Source: CAWUKT01 sp964352215 (lineage in GTDB: Bacteria > Bacteroidota > Bacteroidia > J057 > JADKCL01). From it: a stretch of 64,000 bases of DNA. Shown one piece after another: positions 8,869 to 18,600 of the stretch; the first letter of the stretch is position 1, and every line of letters starts with the position of its first letter. The translations under genes and the position numbers were made by a program. Location: positions 1 through 64,000 of the forward strand of contig CAYGRE010000004.1 in assembly GCA_964352215.1 (NCBI GenBank). Reading direction: 5' to 3'. The notes beneath the pieces are model-generated. The model was not told where the DNA came from. It made no database searches and was given only the letters and a program-made list of their open reading frames with translations.

Positions 8869-9142
8869 AATCGTCCATTGGATTTTGGTACTGGCCACTT
8901 TCGCCTGTACCGGTACGCTGACTGCCAAGTTGGACACCTGGCTCACCCTGGCCATGGGTTTTGAAAAATACCACCTCGTCTGGTGGCTGCTTTTGATCGT
9001 ACTGCTCCCCGTTTATAGTGTGCTTTTGCTCGGTTTTGCTTTTATCTTTGGGAAGTTCTCTCTCTTTAAGGAGAAACAACAAAAAATGTGGGGTCGGATT
9101 CTGGGGCGGAAACCAAAGAAAAAGAATGGCGATGAGCAATAA
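8831..9142 (+). CDS. DUF6787 family small membrane protein
   Basis: A protein of 103 residues with two hydrophobic segments: HWILVLATFACTGTLTAKL and a second, longer one ending VYSVLLLGFAFIFGKF. It finishes with an aromatic/basic tail (FFxFKE-like, then KKKN). This order matches the DUF6787 family of Bacteroidota; no function is known. The ATG at 8831 lies within the end of the preceding gene (38-bp overlap); an in-frame ATG at 8849 is an alternative. Its own stop overlaps the start region of the phosphatase gene, so translation of the cluster is probably coupled. Confidence 0.7.
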   Translation: MLKKGWMHWTNHKIVHWILVLATFACTGTLTAKLDTWLTLAMGFEKYHLVWWLLLIVLLPVYSVLLLGFAFIFGKFSLFKEKQQKMWGRILGRKPKKKNGDEQ

Positions 9143-10481
9143 GGGTATGGTCGAGCACTTGGAATCCCGGATATTTTCCCGTCTTGTAATTTGTCTGTTG
9201 CTTTGCTTTTGGACTGTAATACCCGTTATGGGACAGCAATTGGCTTCGGCTCCGATGCAGGGACATACCACCGCCAATTCCTTCAAGATCTGGTGCATGG
9301 CCAAGGATGTGGACCAGATTCAATTGCGCTTGCGCCAGGGAGAAAAGACCATCAATAAGAAGACGATTGATGTTTCCGGGATTCAATTCTGGAAAGACTA
9401 TGCTCCCTTTCAGGCAGAGTTCATTCGCCTGGAGCCGGAAACCTCTTATCAACTCTCGATCTCCCTCGATGGCGAGGAGGTGGAAGAAACGTATGAACTC
9501 TCGACCTTCCCGGTAGAGGTCAAGGAGCAATATTCATTTTTGATCGGAAGCTGTGCCTTCTTCGTTACAGGAGGATGGAAACTGCTCTGGCAAAACCGGA
9601 ACAAGGCGATGAAGACCATGGCCGATGTGGAGGGTGACTTCATGGTCTGGCTGGGCGACAACAACTACATGCTGTTTGGTGAATGGGACGACAAGGAAAG
9701 GATGCAGAAGAAGTTCACCACCATGCGCCTGCACAAAAAGTTCAACCGTTTCTTCACCAGTCGCCCCCAATACGCTACCTGGGACGACCATGATTTTGGC
9801 CCCGACAACTCGGACGGCACCTTTGCCAACAAAGATGCGACCCTGGCGAACTTTCAGTCCTTCTGGCCCAATCCCTACTTCGGAACCGATGAAACTCCCG
9901 GCGTATTCAGCCATTTCAAATACATGGACAGCGAAATTTTCCTGTTGGATGACCGCTACCACCGGATTGATTCAGCCCGTCAGCAAATCCTCGGACCGGA
10001 ACAGATGGCCTGGCTCAAGGAAAGGTTGTCAGCTTCCACTGCGACCTTCAAGTTTATCGTACATGGCTCCCAGGTATTGAATGACCTGAATGCCTACGAG
10101 TGCTTTGCCATGTATGATGAACGGCAAATCCTGTTCGATTATATCCGCGACCAGGAAGTGGAAGGGGTGGTCTTTCTTTCCGGGGACCGTCACTACACTG
10201 AGTTGTTGAAGATGGAGCAAGAGGGGGGATATCCTTTCTACGAATTTACCAACTCTCCCCTGACGGCTTTTCTCAAGCGGGCCATGAACCGGGAAAAGTT
10301 TGTGGAGCACAACAATCCGCTGCGTGTTCCCGGTACCCTGGTGGTAGAACGAAACTTTGGATCTGTGGATATTTCCGGACCGCTCGATGACAGAGTATGC
10401 ACCCTGCGAACCTTTGACAACAGTGGGAATCTGGAATGGGAATACGAGATCAAGGCCCGGGAATTGCGCTTTCCAGATTGA
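9132..10481 (+). CDS. PhoD-like (alkaline phosphatase D family) secreted metallophosphatase
   Basis: The product has about 449 residues and begins with a signal peptide ending near PVMGQQ. In-frame ATGs at 9126, 9132 and 9147 are all possible starts; the one at 9132 is chosen with low certainty. A fibronectin-like N-terminal part (GHTTANSFKIW to about residue 125) precedes the phosphatase domain. Metal-ligand motifs are DFMVWLGDNNYM (about 169), YATWDDHDFGPDNSDG (about 215) and LSGDRHYTEL (about 350), matching the PhoD-type phosphoesterases that cleave phosphodiesters or phosphomonoesters outside the inner membrane. It is the last gene of the 6494-10481 run, and a six-copy tandem repeat follows 20 bp after the stop. 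Confidence 0.88.
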   Translation: MSNKGMVEHLESRIFSRLVICLLLCFWTVIPVMGQQLASAPMQGHTTANSFKIWCMAKDVDQIQLRLRQGEKTINKKTIDVSGIQFWKDYAPFQAEFIRLEPETSYQLSISLDGEEVEETYELSTFPVEVKEQYSFLIGSCAFFVTGGWKLLWQNRNKAMKTMADVEGDFMVWLGDNNYMLFGEWDDKERMQKKFTTMRLHKKFNRFFTSRPQYATWDDHDFGPDNSDGTFANKDATLANFQSFWPNPYFGTDETPGVFSHFKYMDSEIFLLDDRYHRIDSARQQILGPEQMAWLKERLSASTATFKFIVHGSQVLNDLNAYECFAMYDERQILFDYIRDQEVEGVVFLSGDRHYTELLKMEQEGGYPFYEFTNSPLTAFLKRAMNREKFVEHNNPLRVPGTLVVERNFGSVDISGPLDDRVCTLRTFDNSGNLEWEYEIKARELRFPD

Positions 10482-10501
10482 GACTTACCTGACCAGCTAT
10501 G

Positions 10502-10597
10502 CTTGGATTGTTTTCGGCTTGGATTGTTTTCGGCTTGGATTGATTTCGGCCTGGATTGATTTTGTTCTGGATTGATTTTGTTCTGGATTGATTTCGG
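10502..10597 (+). repeat. 16-bp tandem repeat, six copies
   Basis: There are six consecutive 16-base units of the type CTTGGATTGTTTTCGG. The first two are identical; later ones vary at three to five positions (GATTTCGG, GATTTTGT endings). The array fills most of the gap between two convergent genes. No poly-T hairpin is evident, and it encodes no recognisable protein. Confidence 0.92.
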
Positions 10598-10640
10598 CCC
10601 GCTTCCGGATTGCAATTCCAATACTTGCCAGAAATGTTCT

Positions 10641-11582
10641 TTACTGGGTACTGAGAAAATCCGCCATTTTCACCTGACCTTCTGATCTGGCCATGTCTTC
10701 CGGGGTCATTCCCTCCAGGTTTTTGACCTTTTCATCCGCGCCATTCTGTATTAGAATCTTTGCCAGGGTAATATTTCCTTCTGCAGCGGCACGGTGTAAA
10801 GGGGTATCTCCCCCATCGTCCTGGTGCTTGACATCGGCCCCGGCTTCGATCAACCATTCGAGACTGATGGAATCGGCATAGTAAACGGCCTCGAAAATGG
10901 GCGTTTCTCCAATATCATTGTTCAGGTTAACATCCGCCTCGAACTGGATCAGGGTCTCCATAGCGGGAAGAATATTGGAACGGATCGCGTAAAAAAGTGG
11001 GGATTCTTCGAATTCGTCCTTCGCGTCCACGTAAGCCCCGGCATTGAGCAGGGTTTGGATCAGTTCCACATTCCCCGATTCCGCAGCCCCATGCAATGGA
11101 GTTGAATAGAAACCGCCCTTTTCCGGGTCTGCCCCCTGCTTCAGCAAAGCTTCGACCACCGGCTTCATCTGGTACAAGAGCGCCAGGTCCATCGGGGAAA
11201 ATCCATCTTTGTCCTGCACCTTGATGTCCGCCCCTGCCTCAATCAGAACCAGGGCTCCTTTGCCTTGGTCTGCAGAATTCAAGGCCAGTAAAATAGGGGG
11301 AAGTTCGCCAACCGATTGGTCCGGATCTGCCCCAGCCTTCAGCAACAACTCTACGATCTCTCCTTGCCCATTTTCAGCCGCGATCTCCAATGGATACCGC
11401 TTCCTTTCCGGCAACAATTGGGTCACATCCACGGAGCTTTCCTCGATCAATAGCTTGACCTTACCAATCTCACCCTCCACAATAGCTTTTTCCAGGGATG
11501 CCTGATCATCGGTCTGACAACCCGCTATGAGCATCAAACAACCTATCGCGAAACACAATCTTAGTTTGCTTATCCTTGCCAT
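10641..11582 (-). CDS. ankyrin-repeat lipoprotein
   Basis: This 313-residue product has a lipoprotein signal (LCFAIGCLMLIAGCQTDD, lipobox LIAGC). About eight ankyrin repeats follow, shown by repeated G(R/E)TPL(H/F)-type turns and LL..GAD helices, for example GDTPLHRAAAEGNITLAKIL, STPLHGAAESGNVELIQTLL and GETPIFEAVYYAD. Ankyrin repeats bind protein partners. Here the array would lie in the periplasm or at the outer membrane, tethered by lipid. No catalytic domain is present. It converges with the PhoD-like gene and diverges from the reductase gene at 11687. Confidence 0.92.
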   Translation of the reverse strand: MARISKLRLCFAIGCLMLIAGCQTDDQASLEKAIVEGEIGKVKLLIEESSVDVTQLLPERKRYPLEIAAENGQGEIVELLLKAGADPDQSVGELPPILLALNSADQGKGALVLIEAGADIKVQDKDGFSPMDLALLYQMKPVVEALLKQGADPEKGGFYSTPLHGAAESGNVELIQTLLNAGAYVDAKDEFEESPLFYAIRSNILPAMETLIQFEADVNLNNDIGETPIFEAVYYADSISLEWLIEAGADVKHQDDGGDTPLHRAAAEGNITLAKILIQNGADEKVKNLEGMTPEDMARSEGQVKMADFLSTQ

Positions 11583-11599
11583 GTTTTTTTCGATGGAAT

Positions 11600-11647
11600 G
11601 GACCTCTATCTTTGGTCAATGATTGGACCTGTTCTTTGGTCAATAAT
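11600..11647 (+). repeat. 24-bp direct repeat, two copies, in a divergent promoter region
   Basis: Two adjacent copies (11600-11624 and 11625-11647) share GGACCT and CTTTGGTCAAT with a small length difference. The first contains TATCTTTG, a match to the Bacteroidota -7 element, 73 bp ahead of the gene at 11687. The repeat lies between divergent genes, so it could be an operator pair or simply a slipped duplication. Confidence 0.7.
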
Positions 11648-11686
11648 ACGAAATTTCGATCATAACCTTAGGGGAGCATTTGAATT

Positions 11687-12742
11687 ATGAATAAGATTTT
11701 GGTCTATGGTGCGTACGGGTATACCGGCACTTTGATTGCAGAATTGGCGGCGCAGAAGAATTTGCCCGTGGTGCTGTCAGGCCGAAACAAGGATAAAGTT
11801 CAAGCCCTGGCTGATCGGCTTAATTTGCCCTGGAATGCTGCCTCTCTGGATGACGATGCCTCCCTGGATGCCGCAATGAAGGATTGCGCCATGGTCCTGC
11901 ATTGTGCTGGTCCTTACGTGCGGACCTATCGCCAAATGGCGAAAGCTTGCCTGAGAAATAGGGTGCATTACCTGGACATCACCGGTGAGATTGAAGTCTT
12001 TGAAGGGCTGGCTGCCATGGATGAAAAAGCCAAAACTGCCGGAGTAATGCTGCTGCCGGGAGTCGGATTCGATGTGGTTCCGACCGACTGCACCGCGGCA
12101 CGGCTCAAGGAATTGCTTCCCGATGCCACGCATCTGGAACTGGCTTTCAAGTCGGTGGGCAGCCAATTGTCTCATGGGACAGCTTCCACCATGGTGATGA
12201 GTCTCGGCCAACCCAATTTGCAGCGGATCAACGGCAAGATCACCGAGGTTCCGATTGGCAAGCACAGCATTACCGTTGATTTTGGCCGGGGGCCTACCGT
12301 TGCTTCCGGCATCCCCTGGGGGGATGTCTCCACCGCATTCTACACCACGGGGATTCCCAATGTGTCTACATACATCAGTTTGCCGGCTTCGGCACGGAAG
12401 GGTCTGAAGATGGCCCGATATCTGGGGCCGATCCTACGCAGTAGTTTTGTGCAAAAGCGGGCCCAGGCAAGGGTGGAAAAGGCACCTGCAGGCCCTACGG
12501 CCAGCCAACGGGCGGAGAGTTTCAGCCTGATTTGGGGCCAGGCCCGCAATGCGGCAGGAGTCAGGAAAACAGTGCGGCTCAAAACCTTGAATGGATATGA
12601 ATTGACGGCCAAGGCTAGCCTATATGTCGCAGAGCAGGTATTGAATGGTGTGACAGAACCGGGGTTCAAGACGCCAGCCGGTCATTTTGGGGCCGAGCTT
12701 TTGAGGTGGATTGATGCTGGTGCCACCTTCGAGGAGGTTTGA
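11687..12742 (+). CDS. saccharopine dehydrogenase-like NAD(P)-binding oxidoreductase
   Basis: The 351-residue protein starts with a Rossmann fold (ILVYGAYGYTGTLIAELA, residues 4-21) and SGRN after the second strand, which is typical of the saccharopine dehydrogenase/trans-acting enoyl reductase superfamily. Further family features are CAGPYVRTYRQMAKACL, HYLDITGEIEVFE and LLPGVGFDVVPTDC. Members reduce or rearrange diverse substrates with NAD(P)H, and the sequence does not define this one's substrate. The length fits the short bacterial form lacking the long lysine-pathway C-terminus. It stands alone on its strand and converges on the GNAT/lipoprotein reading frame 31 bp away. Confidence 0.88.
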   Translation: MNKILVYGAYGYTGTLIAELAAQKNLPVVLSGRNKDKVQALADRLNLPWNAASLDDDASLDAAMKDCAMVLHCAGPYVRTYRQMAKACLRNRVHYLDITGEIEVFEGLAAMDEKAKTAGVMLLPGVGFDVVPTDCTAARLKELLPDATHLELAFKSVGSQLSHGTASTMVMSLGQPNLQRINGKITEVPIGKHSITVDFGRGPTVASGIPWGDVSTAFYTTGIPNVSTYISLPASARKGLKMARYLGPILRSSFVQKRAQARVEKAPAGPTASQRAESFSLIWGQARNAAGVRKTVRLKTLNGYELTAKASLYVAEQVLNGVTEPGFKTPAGHFGAELLRWIDAGATFEEV

Positions 12743-12773
12743 TTCCCTGGCTCGTGCCACCAGGGGAAACCAA

Positions 12774-13490
12774 TTACTCTGCCCCGATCTTTCCAGTTGT
12801 GAACCCTACAATCAGGTTATCAGGTCCAATAGAAATTGCAAACCGGGTGCGTAAGACTCCCTTTTCATAGGTGTCCTTGAAATAGAAGCCTTTTGCCAGT
12901 TTCCCATCTGGCAGTTTCAACTCATCACCTGCGCCTTCATATTCGGAGGACTGCAAAGCCCCCCATTGCTCTGACAAGCGCAGCAGATTGAAAGAAATGA
13001 TAGAGTCAGGAATGAATTGGGAGTTGAAGCTGGAAAAGATCAAGAGCGAATCCCCTTCCAACCTTCCTTTTATAAACTGATCAGCCATCCGCTTACACCG
13101 GGCCTGGATTTCCAGTTTCTCAGTGGGATAGACGGTGGATTCTGTAAACTGGATCGCTGCGTCGGAAGTGGGGGCGATCCTGATAGCTACCAGTTCTGAC
13201 CTCAGTTTTTCCGTGCAGGCTTCATAGGTGGTCAATGCAGAAAATGAAAATGCTCTCCCCTCTTTAAAACCCTCACGTTCCAATGCCGCCGAATTGATGA
13301 CATCAACGGTTAGGTGCTTGCCTTCTCCAGCCATGCTCTTCTCTATTTTGACCGAAGTTTCTACCTTTTCCGCATCATATTTCAACCGGACTGATTCTAA
13401 ATTCAATTCCGGACCACCCTTTGCCCCACCAGAACAGGCATTCAAAAAGATGATCGAAAGTAAGGTCAAGCAAACAGAGAAGAATTTCAT
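12774..13490 (-). CDS. lipoprotein of unknown function (internal start in the GNAT frame)
   Basis: Read from the internal ATG at 13490 this is a 238-residue lipoprotein with the signal MKFFSVCLTLLSIIFLNACS (cysteine at residue 19). The mature part has no recognised domain. It holds charged beta-rich stretches such as LNLESVRLKYDAEKVETSVK and an end region GFYFKDTYEKGVLRTRFAIS. It shares its frame with the upstream GNAT gene with no stop between them. I treat it as a gene of its own because the signal peptide is complete and would only work at a true N-terminus. Confidence 0.7.
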   Translation of the reverse strand: MKFFSVCLTLLSIIFLNACSGGAKGGPELNLESVRLKYDAEKVETSVKIEKSMAGEGKHLTVDVINSAALEREGFKEGRAFSFSALTTYEACTEKLRSELVAIRIAPTSDAAIQFTESTVYPTEKLEIQARCKRMADQFIKGRLEGDSLLIFSSFNSQFIPDSIISFNLLRLSEQWGALQSSEYEGAGDELKLPDGKLAKGFYFKDTYEKGVLRTRFAISIGPDNLIVGFTTGKIGAE

Positions 13491-14060
13491 GGATCGCAGA
13501 TTGGTTTTAGTTTTGGAAAGTTCCCATTCCCGCTCTAACATCGCATAGCGGTATTCGCTGCCCCATTTACCATTGAAGAAAATATTCTCGATGAAATGCC
13601 CCTCTTGACGGAAACCCATGCTTTCCAGCAAACGGATCGAGGCCACATTTTCTACATCGACGGTCTCTTCTACCCGGTGCAGGCCTTCCTCCCCAAATAA
13701 AAAATCCAGGATACCGGTGAATGCCTCTTTGGCGAATCCCTTCTGCTGCTCCAAATGAGAGACAGTGATGCCCACCTCAGCGATCCTCGGATCATCCTCC
13801 TGCAATTTGATGGCGCAATCTCCAATCAGCTTTTTCCGCGCGCGGTCTTCCAGCCCGTATTGTACCCATTCGCCCGGCTTCCCGAATAGTTTTTCTTGCT
13901 GCTTTTCAATAAAACTCCGGGCTTCTTCCAGGTTCATCACATCGAATCCCTGGTAACGGGTTACCTCAGGGTTGGATCGGTAGACGTGGAAATCTTCCAG
14001 GTCAGTTGATCTGAGGTTCCGAATGAGGAGGCGATCAGTTTGGATGTGGAGAGGTTTCAT
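12774..14060 (-). CDS. GNAT acetyltransferase reading through in frame into a lipoprotein
   Basis: From the ATG at 14060 the first 180 or so residues form a complete RimJ/RimL-type GNAT N-acetyltransferase: TDRLLIRNLRSTDLEDF, then VGITVSHLEQQKGFAKEA (acetyl-CoA loop region) and ENVASIRLLESMGFRQEGHF, ending YRYAMLEREWELSK. Such enzymes acetylate amino termini or small molecules in the cytoplasm. The family normally stops here, but there is no stop codon. The frame continues for about ten residues into MKFFSVCLTLLSIIFLNACS, a full lipoprotein signal, and then a separate secreted domain. A functional fusion is implausible because the export signal would lie in the middle of the chain. Loss of the GNAT stop, or an assembly error, is more likely. 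Confidence 0.75.
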   Translation of the reverse strand: MKPLHIQTDRLLIRNLRSTDLEDFHVYRSNPEVTRYQGFDVMNLEEARSFIEKQQEKLFGKPGEWVQYGLEDRARKKLIGDCAIKLQEDDPRIAEVGITVSHLEQQKGFAKEAFTGILDFLFGEEGLHRVEETVDVENVASIRLLESMGFRQEGHFIENIFFNGKWGSEYRYAMLEREWELSKTKTNLRSMKFFSVCLTLLSIIFLNACSGGAKGGPELNLESVRLKYDAEKVETSVKIEKSMAGEGKHLTVDVINSAALEREGFKEGRAFSFSALTTYEACTEKLRSELVAIRIAPTSDAAIQFTESTVYPTEKLEIQARCKRMADQFIKGRLEGDSLLIFSSFNSQFIPDSIISFNLLRLSEQWGALQSSEYEGAGDELKLPDGKLAKGFYFKDTYEKGVLRTRFAISIGPDNLIVGFTTGKIGAE

Positions 14061-14114
14061 GGTCGTGGAAGATAATAAATTTGTGGATATCCTCCTTTCG
14101 CATTCGTCTACCAA

Positions 14115-14533
14115 ATTGTACGAAAGGGGTACTTATCCAATTCAAGTGTATAAAAGCGAGGGTTGACAGCCTTGAGATAAATCCCAAATTGCATGCATCG
14201 CAGGGACGAAAACCCCTGATGATCATTGCAAAGATTTCATAACAGTTGCCACTGTAGATGGCTCAAAAATAATCGCGTTTCTTTTCCGACCCTATAGAGG
14301 GTTTCGAACATTAATTCCGTATTAGTTTAAAGGAGGATAGCGTCGCCCGACCTACCTCCTTTTTTTGTGGGGCCGATCCGGGTTCATACCCCGATGGCAA
14401 TCTCTGTGCATTCAAGGACAGCGAAAAGTTTGAGTGGCAAATAAAGGGATATCGTGGATGAACTTCTGGGTAGCACCAAATTCAGGTCAAAAGAATATCA
14501 GGTGACATCGGAGTAAGCAGATAAGGAGAAAGA
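14115..14533. other. intergenic region without a gene
   Basis: About 420 bases between divergent genes. I see no open frame of note, no tRNA and no TAnnTTTG promoter match. The only clear structure is the terminator-like hairpin at 14329-14366. Just before the next gene, AAGGAG lies five bases from a GTG codon at 14534, an unusually good Shine-Dalgarno match for this window. Confidence 0.6.
14329..14366 (+). terminator. isolated terminator-like hairpin
   Basis: AAAGGAGG pairs with CCTCCTTT around an 18-nt loop, and the T tract continues to eight T. No plus-strand gene lies upstream of it for 1.5 kb, so it may end an unannotated small RNA or be a relic. Confidence 0.6.
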
Positions 14534-15388
14534 GTGTTAAATTTCCCCATGCTCAGACTCCTACCCTTTCTGATTCTCCTGATGGCGATGCTTCCTGGCT
14601 GTGGAAATTCCCCCGAACCAGCTCCCGAATACAACTGGAAGCGATCCAACTTTGAAGAGCGTGTGTTTAATGGACAAGTTGACGGAGAACCCGTTCAGGC
14701 TCAACTCACCGCGGATGGCGATGTATTGTCCGGGACGCTCACCTTTGAAAAGACCGGCACCACGCGCATCCTGAAAGGTCGGATCAGTTACGAAGGGTTT
14801 TTCAGGGTGCTGGCAGAGCCTGATGCAACCAATGAAACTGAACCGATGCAACCGGGACGCAGAAATGGAAGCCGGGGCAGGGGGGTATTTTTAACTTCCG
14901 GCCGGGTGGTCGGAAATTGGAAGGGCGCCGTGAGTGAAGGAGAAGTTCCCATGGACCTCGGGGTGCCACAAGAAGAATTCTTCGAGGTAAAGACCGCACC
15001 CGCAGAACAGGAATCCGAAATCGAGTTCAGTCATTGGGTCAGAAAGATCTACTGCATCAATTCAAAAAGAGACACGGTCGGGCAAATCAAGGCGGAAATT
15101 CCCAGGATCAGTGCGCGTAAAAAGAGTCCGGCCCTGACCGCAATTCACCAGGCCTTGGTGGAAGAGATGATCTACAAACCAAGGTGCACCTGCAAAGCCC
15201 TGGAAAAACCGGGGGGAGGTGAACAGGTCTTTCGCGTCGTCAATCCTAAGGTTCAGGCGGGGCTGCTCAACCTAGAGCTGATCGGTCTGCTCAATGAAAC
15301 GGAGAACCTGCACCTGGTACAGGTCTACGATATGGAAACTGGTATGCAGCTGCGGTCTGATGACAATATTCAACGTACTATCCAGTAA
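14534..15388 (+). CDS. lipoprotein of unknown function
   Basis: The product is 284 residues from GTG 14534 (Shine-Dalgarno-like AAGGAG five bases upstream) or 279 from ATG 14549; either start gives a lipoprotein signal with lipobox MLPGC. The mature N-terminal part (about 40-150) has the alternating pattern FNGQVDGEPVQAQLTADGDVLSGTL, split here by the Gly/Arg-rich insert PGRRNGSRGRG. That pattern resembles the beta-sandwich stress or lipocalin-like lipoprotein domains of Bacteroidota. The C-terminal half contains cysteines (Cys in KIYCINSKRD and RCTCKAL). No function can be assigned. It faces away from the GNAT gene and precedes a T9SS metalloprotease. Confidence 0.72.
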   Translation: MLNFPMLRLLPFLILLMAMLPGCGNSPEPAPEYNWKRSNFEERVFNGQVDGEPVQAQLTADGDVLSGTLTFEKTGTTRILKGRISYEGFFRVLAEPDATNETEPMQPGRRNGSRGRGVFLTSGRVVGNWKGAVSEGEVPMDLGVPQEEFFEVKTAPAEQESEIEFSHWVRKIYCINSKRDTVGQIKAEIPRISARKKSPALTAIHQALVEEMIYKPRCTCKALEKPGGGEQVFRVVNPKVQAGLLNLELIGLLNETENLHLVQVYDMETGMQLRSDDNIQRTIQ

Positions 15389-15676
15389 AATTCCCGCACT
15401 TTTCCCAAAAAGCTTACACCAGGAGCTCCAAAATTGGAATCAAGAGGGACATTCCCTAAGTTAAGTTCTGGTAACAATCGTGTTATACATGGTTAATCAT
15501 ATTAACACAGCGTAAAGATACTTTTTACTAGCACCTTTTAACCTTTCTGTTATAGCACCTGGAAAGGTATTTGTTCTTTCAGTCAACAGTCATATACCCA
15601 TACGTCCATTTTGTCAAAGGTACCGGAGCTTATATCGGCTTCGGAAAGGATTATTGTACTTAATTTTTTATAAACT

Positions 15677-18600
15677 ATGAGAAGATCACTTTATCTATTC
15701 ACTCTAATGCTGTTCGCAAGCAGTCTGTTTGCACAAGCACCATCCGAAGGTCCCTTAAGGCCCGCTGAATTGGTCCAATTCCATAAAAATATGGGACAGC
15801 AATTCACCCCTGTGAACGACCTGCTTCAGGTACAAACCGCCTCCCTCAGAAGTCATCCGGAAATATCAGCCGAAGTCAGCAAGGCAATCCTTCTGGATTT
15901 CGACCAGCAATTCGCACAAAGAATGGCTATTGATGCCCCTGATTTCATTACCCTTCGTCTTCCATTTGAACAAGGTGTTGAGCTGGATGTCGAATTGGTC
16001 AAAGTCAACATCTTTGCCCCTAATTTTGCCGTCACCACCTCTGACCCGGTTGCACATGAATGGGAAATGGGTACTTATTACCGTGGTGTGATCAAAGATA
16101 TGGAAGGCTCCATTGCCGCTGTTTCCATCTTTGATGGCGAAGTCCGTGGTATGTTTTCCGCTCCAAGAGTAGGAAATTATACCCTGGGCGCACTGCAAAA
16201 CAACAATGCAGCCCGCACTCATATTATCTTCAACGATGCCAATCTGAATGACGCCAATCCGTTTGAATGCGGAACGCCCGACGATGGCGGTGTCTATACC
16301 AGTGATGAGCTCAATGGTGTACCCAATACCCGTGCGCTGACTGACTGCATCAACATTTACTACGAAGTCGATTACGATATCTACCAGGGTAAAGGATCCG
16401 GAACCACGGCCTTTATAACCGGAAACTTCAATGAAGTAGCCACCCTTTACGCCAACGAGAACCTGAACTATGCCTTGTCTCAGGTCAATGTGATCACTGC
16501 CAGCGGAAGTGCCTACACCAACCAAAGCTCTTCCGGGATGCTGAACCAGTTCAAGGGTCGTTACAATGGCTTCAATGGCGACATGGCCCACATGGTTTCT
16601 TACAAATCATCCGGTGGAATCGCTGCCGGGTTCGCAGGTCTTTGCAACAGCAACCCTGACAACAGCATGTGTTTCTCCAATATCAACAGCACCTACAGCA
16701 GTGTACCTACCTACAGCTGGAACATCATGGTACAAACCCACGAAATGGGTCACCTGAACGGTTCACGTCACACCCATGCTTGTGTATGGAATGGCAACAA
16801 CACTGCGATTGATGGTTGTTCAGGTCAAACTGAAGGCAGTTGTGCCCTCCCAGGCTTCCCCTCCGGTGGTGGAACCATGATGAGCTACTGCCACATCCAA
16901 AGTGTCGGTATCAACTTCTCTAATGGATTTGGTCCCCAGCCTGGAAACGTAATTCGCAGTGCGACCACCAATGCCAGTTGCCTCAGCCCATGTGGCGGCG
17001 GTGGCGGTGGAAATCCATGTGACAACCCCATCGCAACCTTCCCCTACAATGAAGGATTTGAAAATACACTTGGCGACTGGTCCCAAGGTACTGGTGATGA
17101 CCTGGACTGGACGTTGAGAACCGGTGGAACTCCTTCCAGCGGAACCGGCCCCAGTGCAGCATCTCAAGGTTCTTACTATGTATATGTCGAGGCTTCCAGC
17201 CCCAATTATCCTTCCAAGACCACCTATCTGAACAGCCCCTGTTTCAATCTCAGTGGACAAAGCAGCGTCTTCGCCAACTTCCAGTACCACATGATCGGTA
17301 CCGCAGTTGGGACCCTGAGTCTTCAGGCCAGTGACGACGATGGAACAACCTGGTCAACCGTTTGGAGCCTCTCTGGTGCCCAGGGAACCGATTGGAACAG
17401 CGCAAGTGTAAACCTAAGCTCCTATGGCGGTGGCAATATGCTGCTCCGCTTCAACGGTACCACCGGAAGCAGTTGGTCCGGAGACCTTTGCGTCGACGAC
17501 TTCGAACTCAGCAGCACCGGTGGCGGTGGTGGCGGTGGCAGTTGTACTGCAAACGTCAGCTCCTATCCTTACAGCGAAGGATTTGAAAGCGGTACCGGCC
17601 TCTGGAGCCAGGGCTCAGGCGACGACCTGGACTGGACCCGCGATTCCGGAGGAACTCCTTCCACAGGAACCGGCCCATCTACCGGAGCCGGCAGCAGTAC
17701 CTGGTACATGTACGTGGAAGCATCCAGCCCGAACTATCCGAGCAAGGTGACTTACCTGAATGGCCCCTGTTTTGACCTTTCCGGAGAAACCTCCGCGACC
17801 TTTACCTACAGCTACCACATGTATTCAACTGGTGCGGCCAATGAAGTCGGCACCCTGGATCTCCAGGCCAGTGACGACAATGGTGCCACCTGGACCAGTC
17901 TCGGCTCCATCTCAGGATCACAAGGCAATGTCTGGAACAACGCCAGTGTCAATATGAATGCCTATCTGGGCGGCACCGTACAAGTACGCTTTGTCGGCAC
18001 CACTGCCGCCACCTGGCGCGGCGATATTGCAGTCGACAATGTAGGTATGAATGATTCTCCCGGAGGAGGTGGATGTACCACCGTCGACATCTCCATCACC
18101 CTGGACAACTATCCCGGTGAGACCAGTTGGACCATTACAGATGCAGGCGGTGCAACCGTTGCTTCAGGTGGTACATACAGCGGACAGCCTGCCGGTTCTA
18201 CCGTCACCGCATCCGAATGCCTGAATGCCGGCTGCTATAACTTCAACATCTTCGACTCCTATGGCGATGGTATCTGCTGCGCTTATGGCAGTGGCTCTTA
18301 CACCGTAACCGCTGGTGGCAGTACCGTAGCGTCCGGTGGCAGCTTTACCACTTCAGAGTCCACCAACTTCTGTGTCGGTGGTGCCAGCATGCCAAGTGCC
18401 GGCCTCCCGAGTGAAGCTTCAGCAGCCGTCCGGCCCATGATCGCCTTCAAAGGATTCAACATCTTCCCGAATCCGGCACGTAGCATCCTCAATGTAGGTT
18501 TTGATTCATCCAGCGAAGGTCAGGCAACACTCACCGTTACCGATCTCACCGGAAAGATCATGCTTCGTCAGGACGCAGAAGTCAATGCTGGTCAGAATCA

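Noticed and set aside
14281..14330. tRNA-like T-arm (GGGTTTCGAAC)
   Set aside because: No acceptor, D or anticodon stems can be folded around it.
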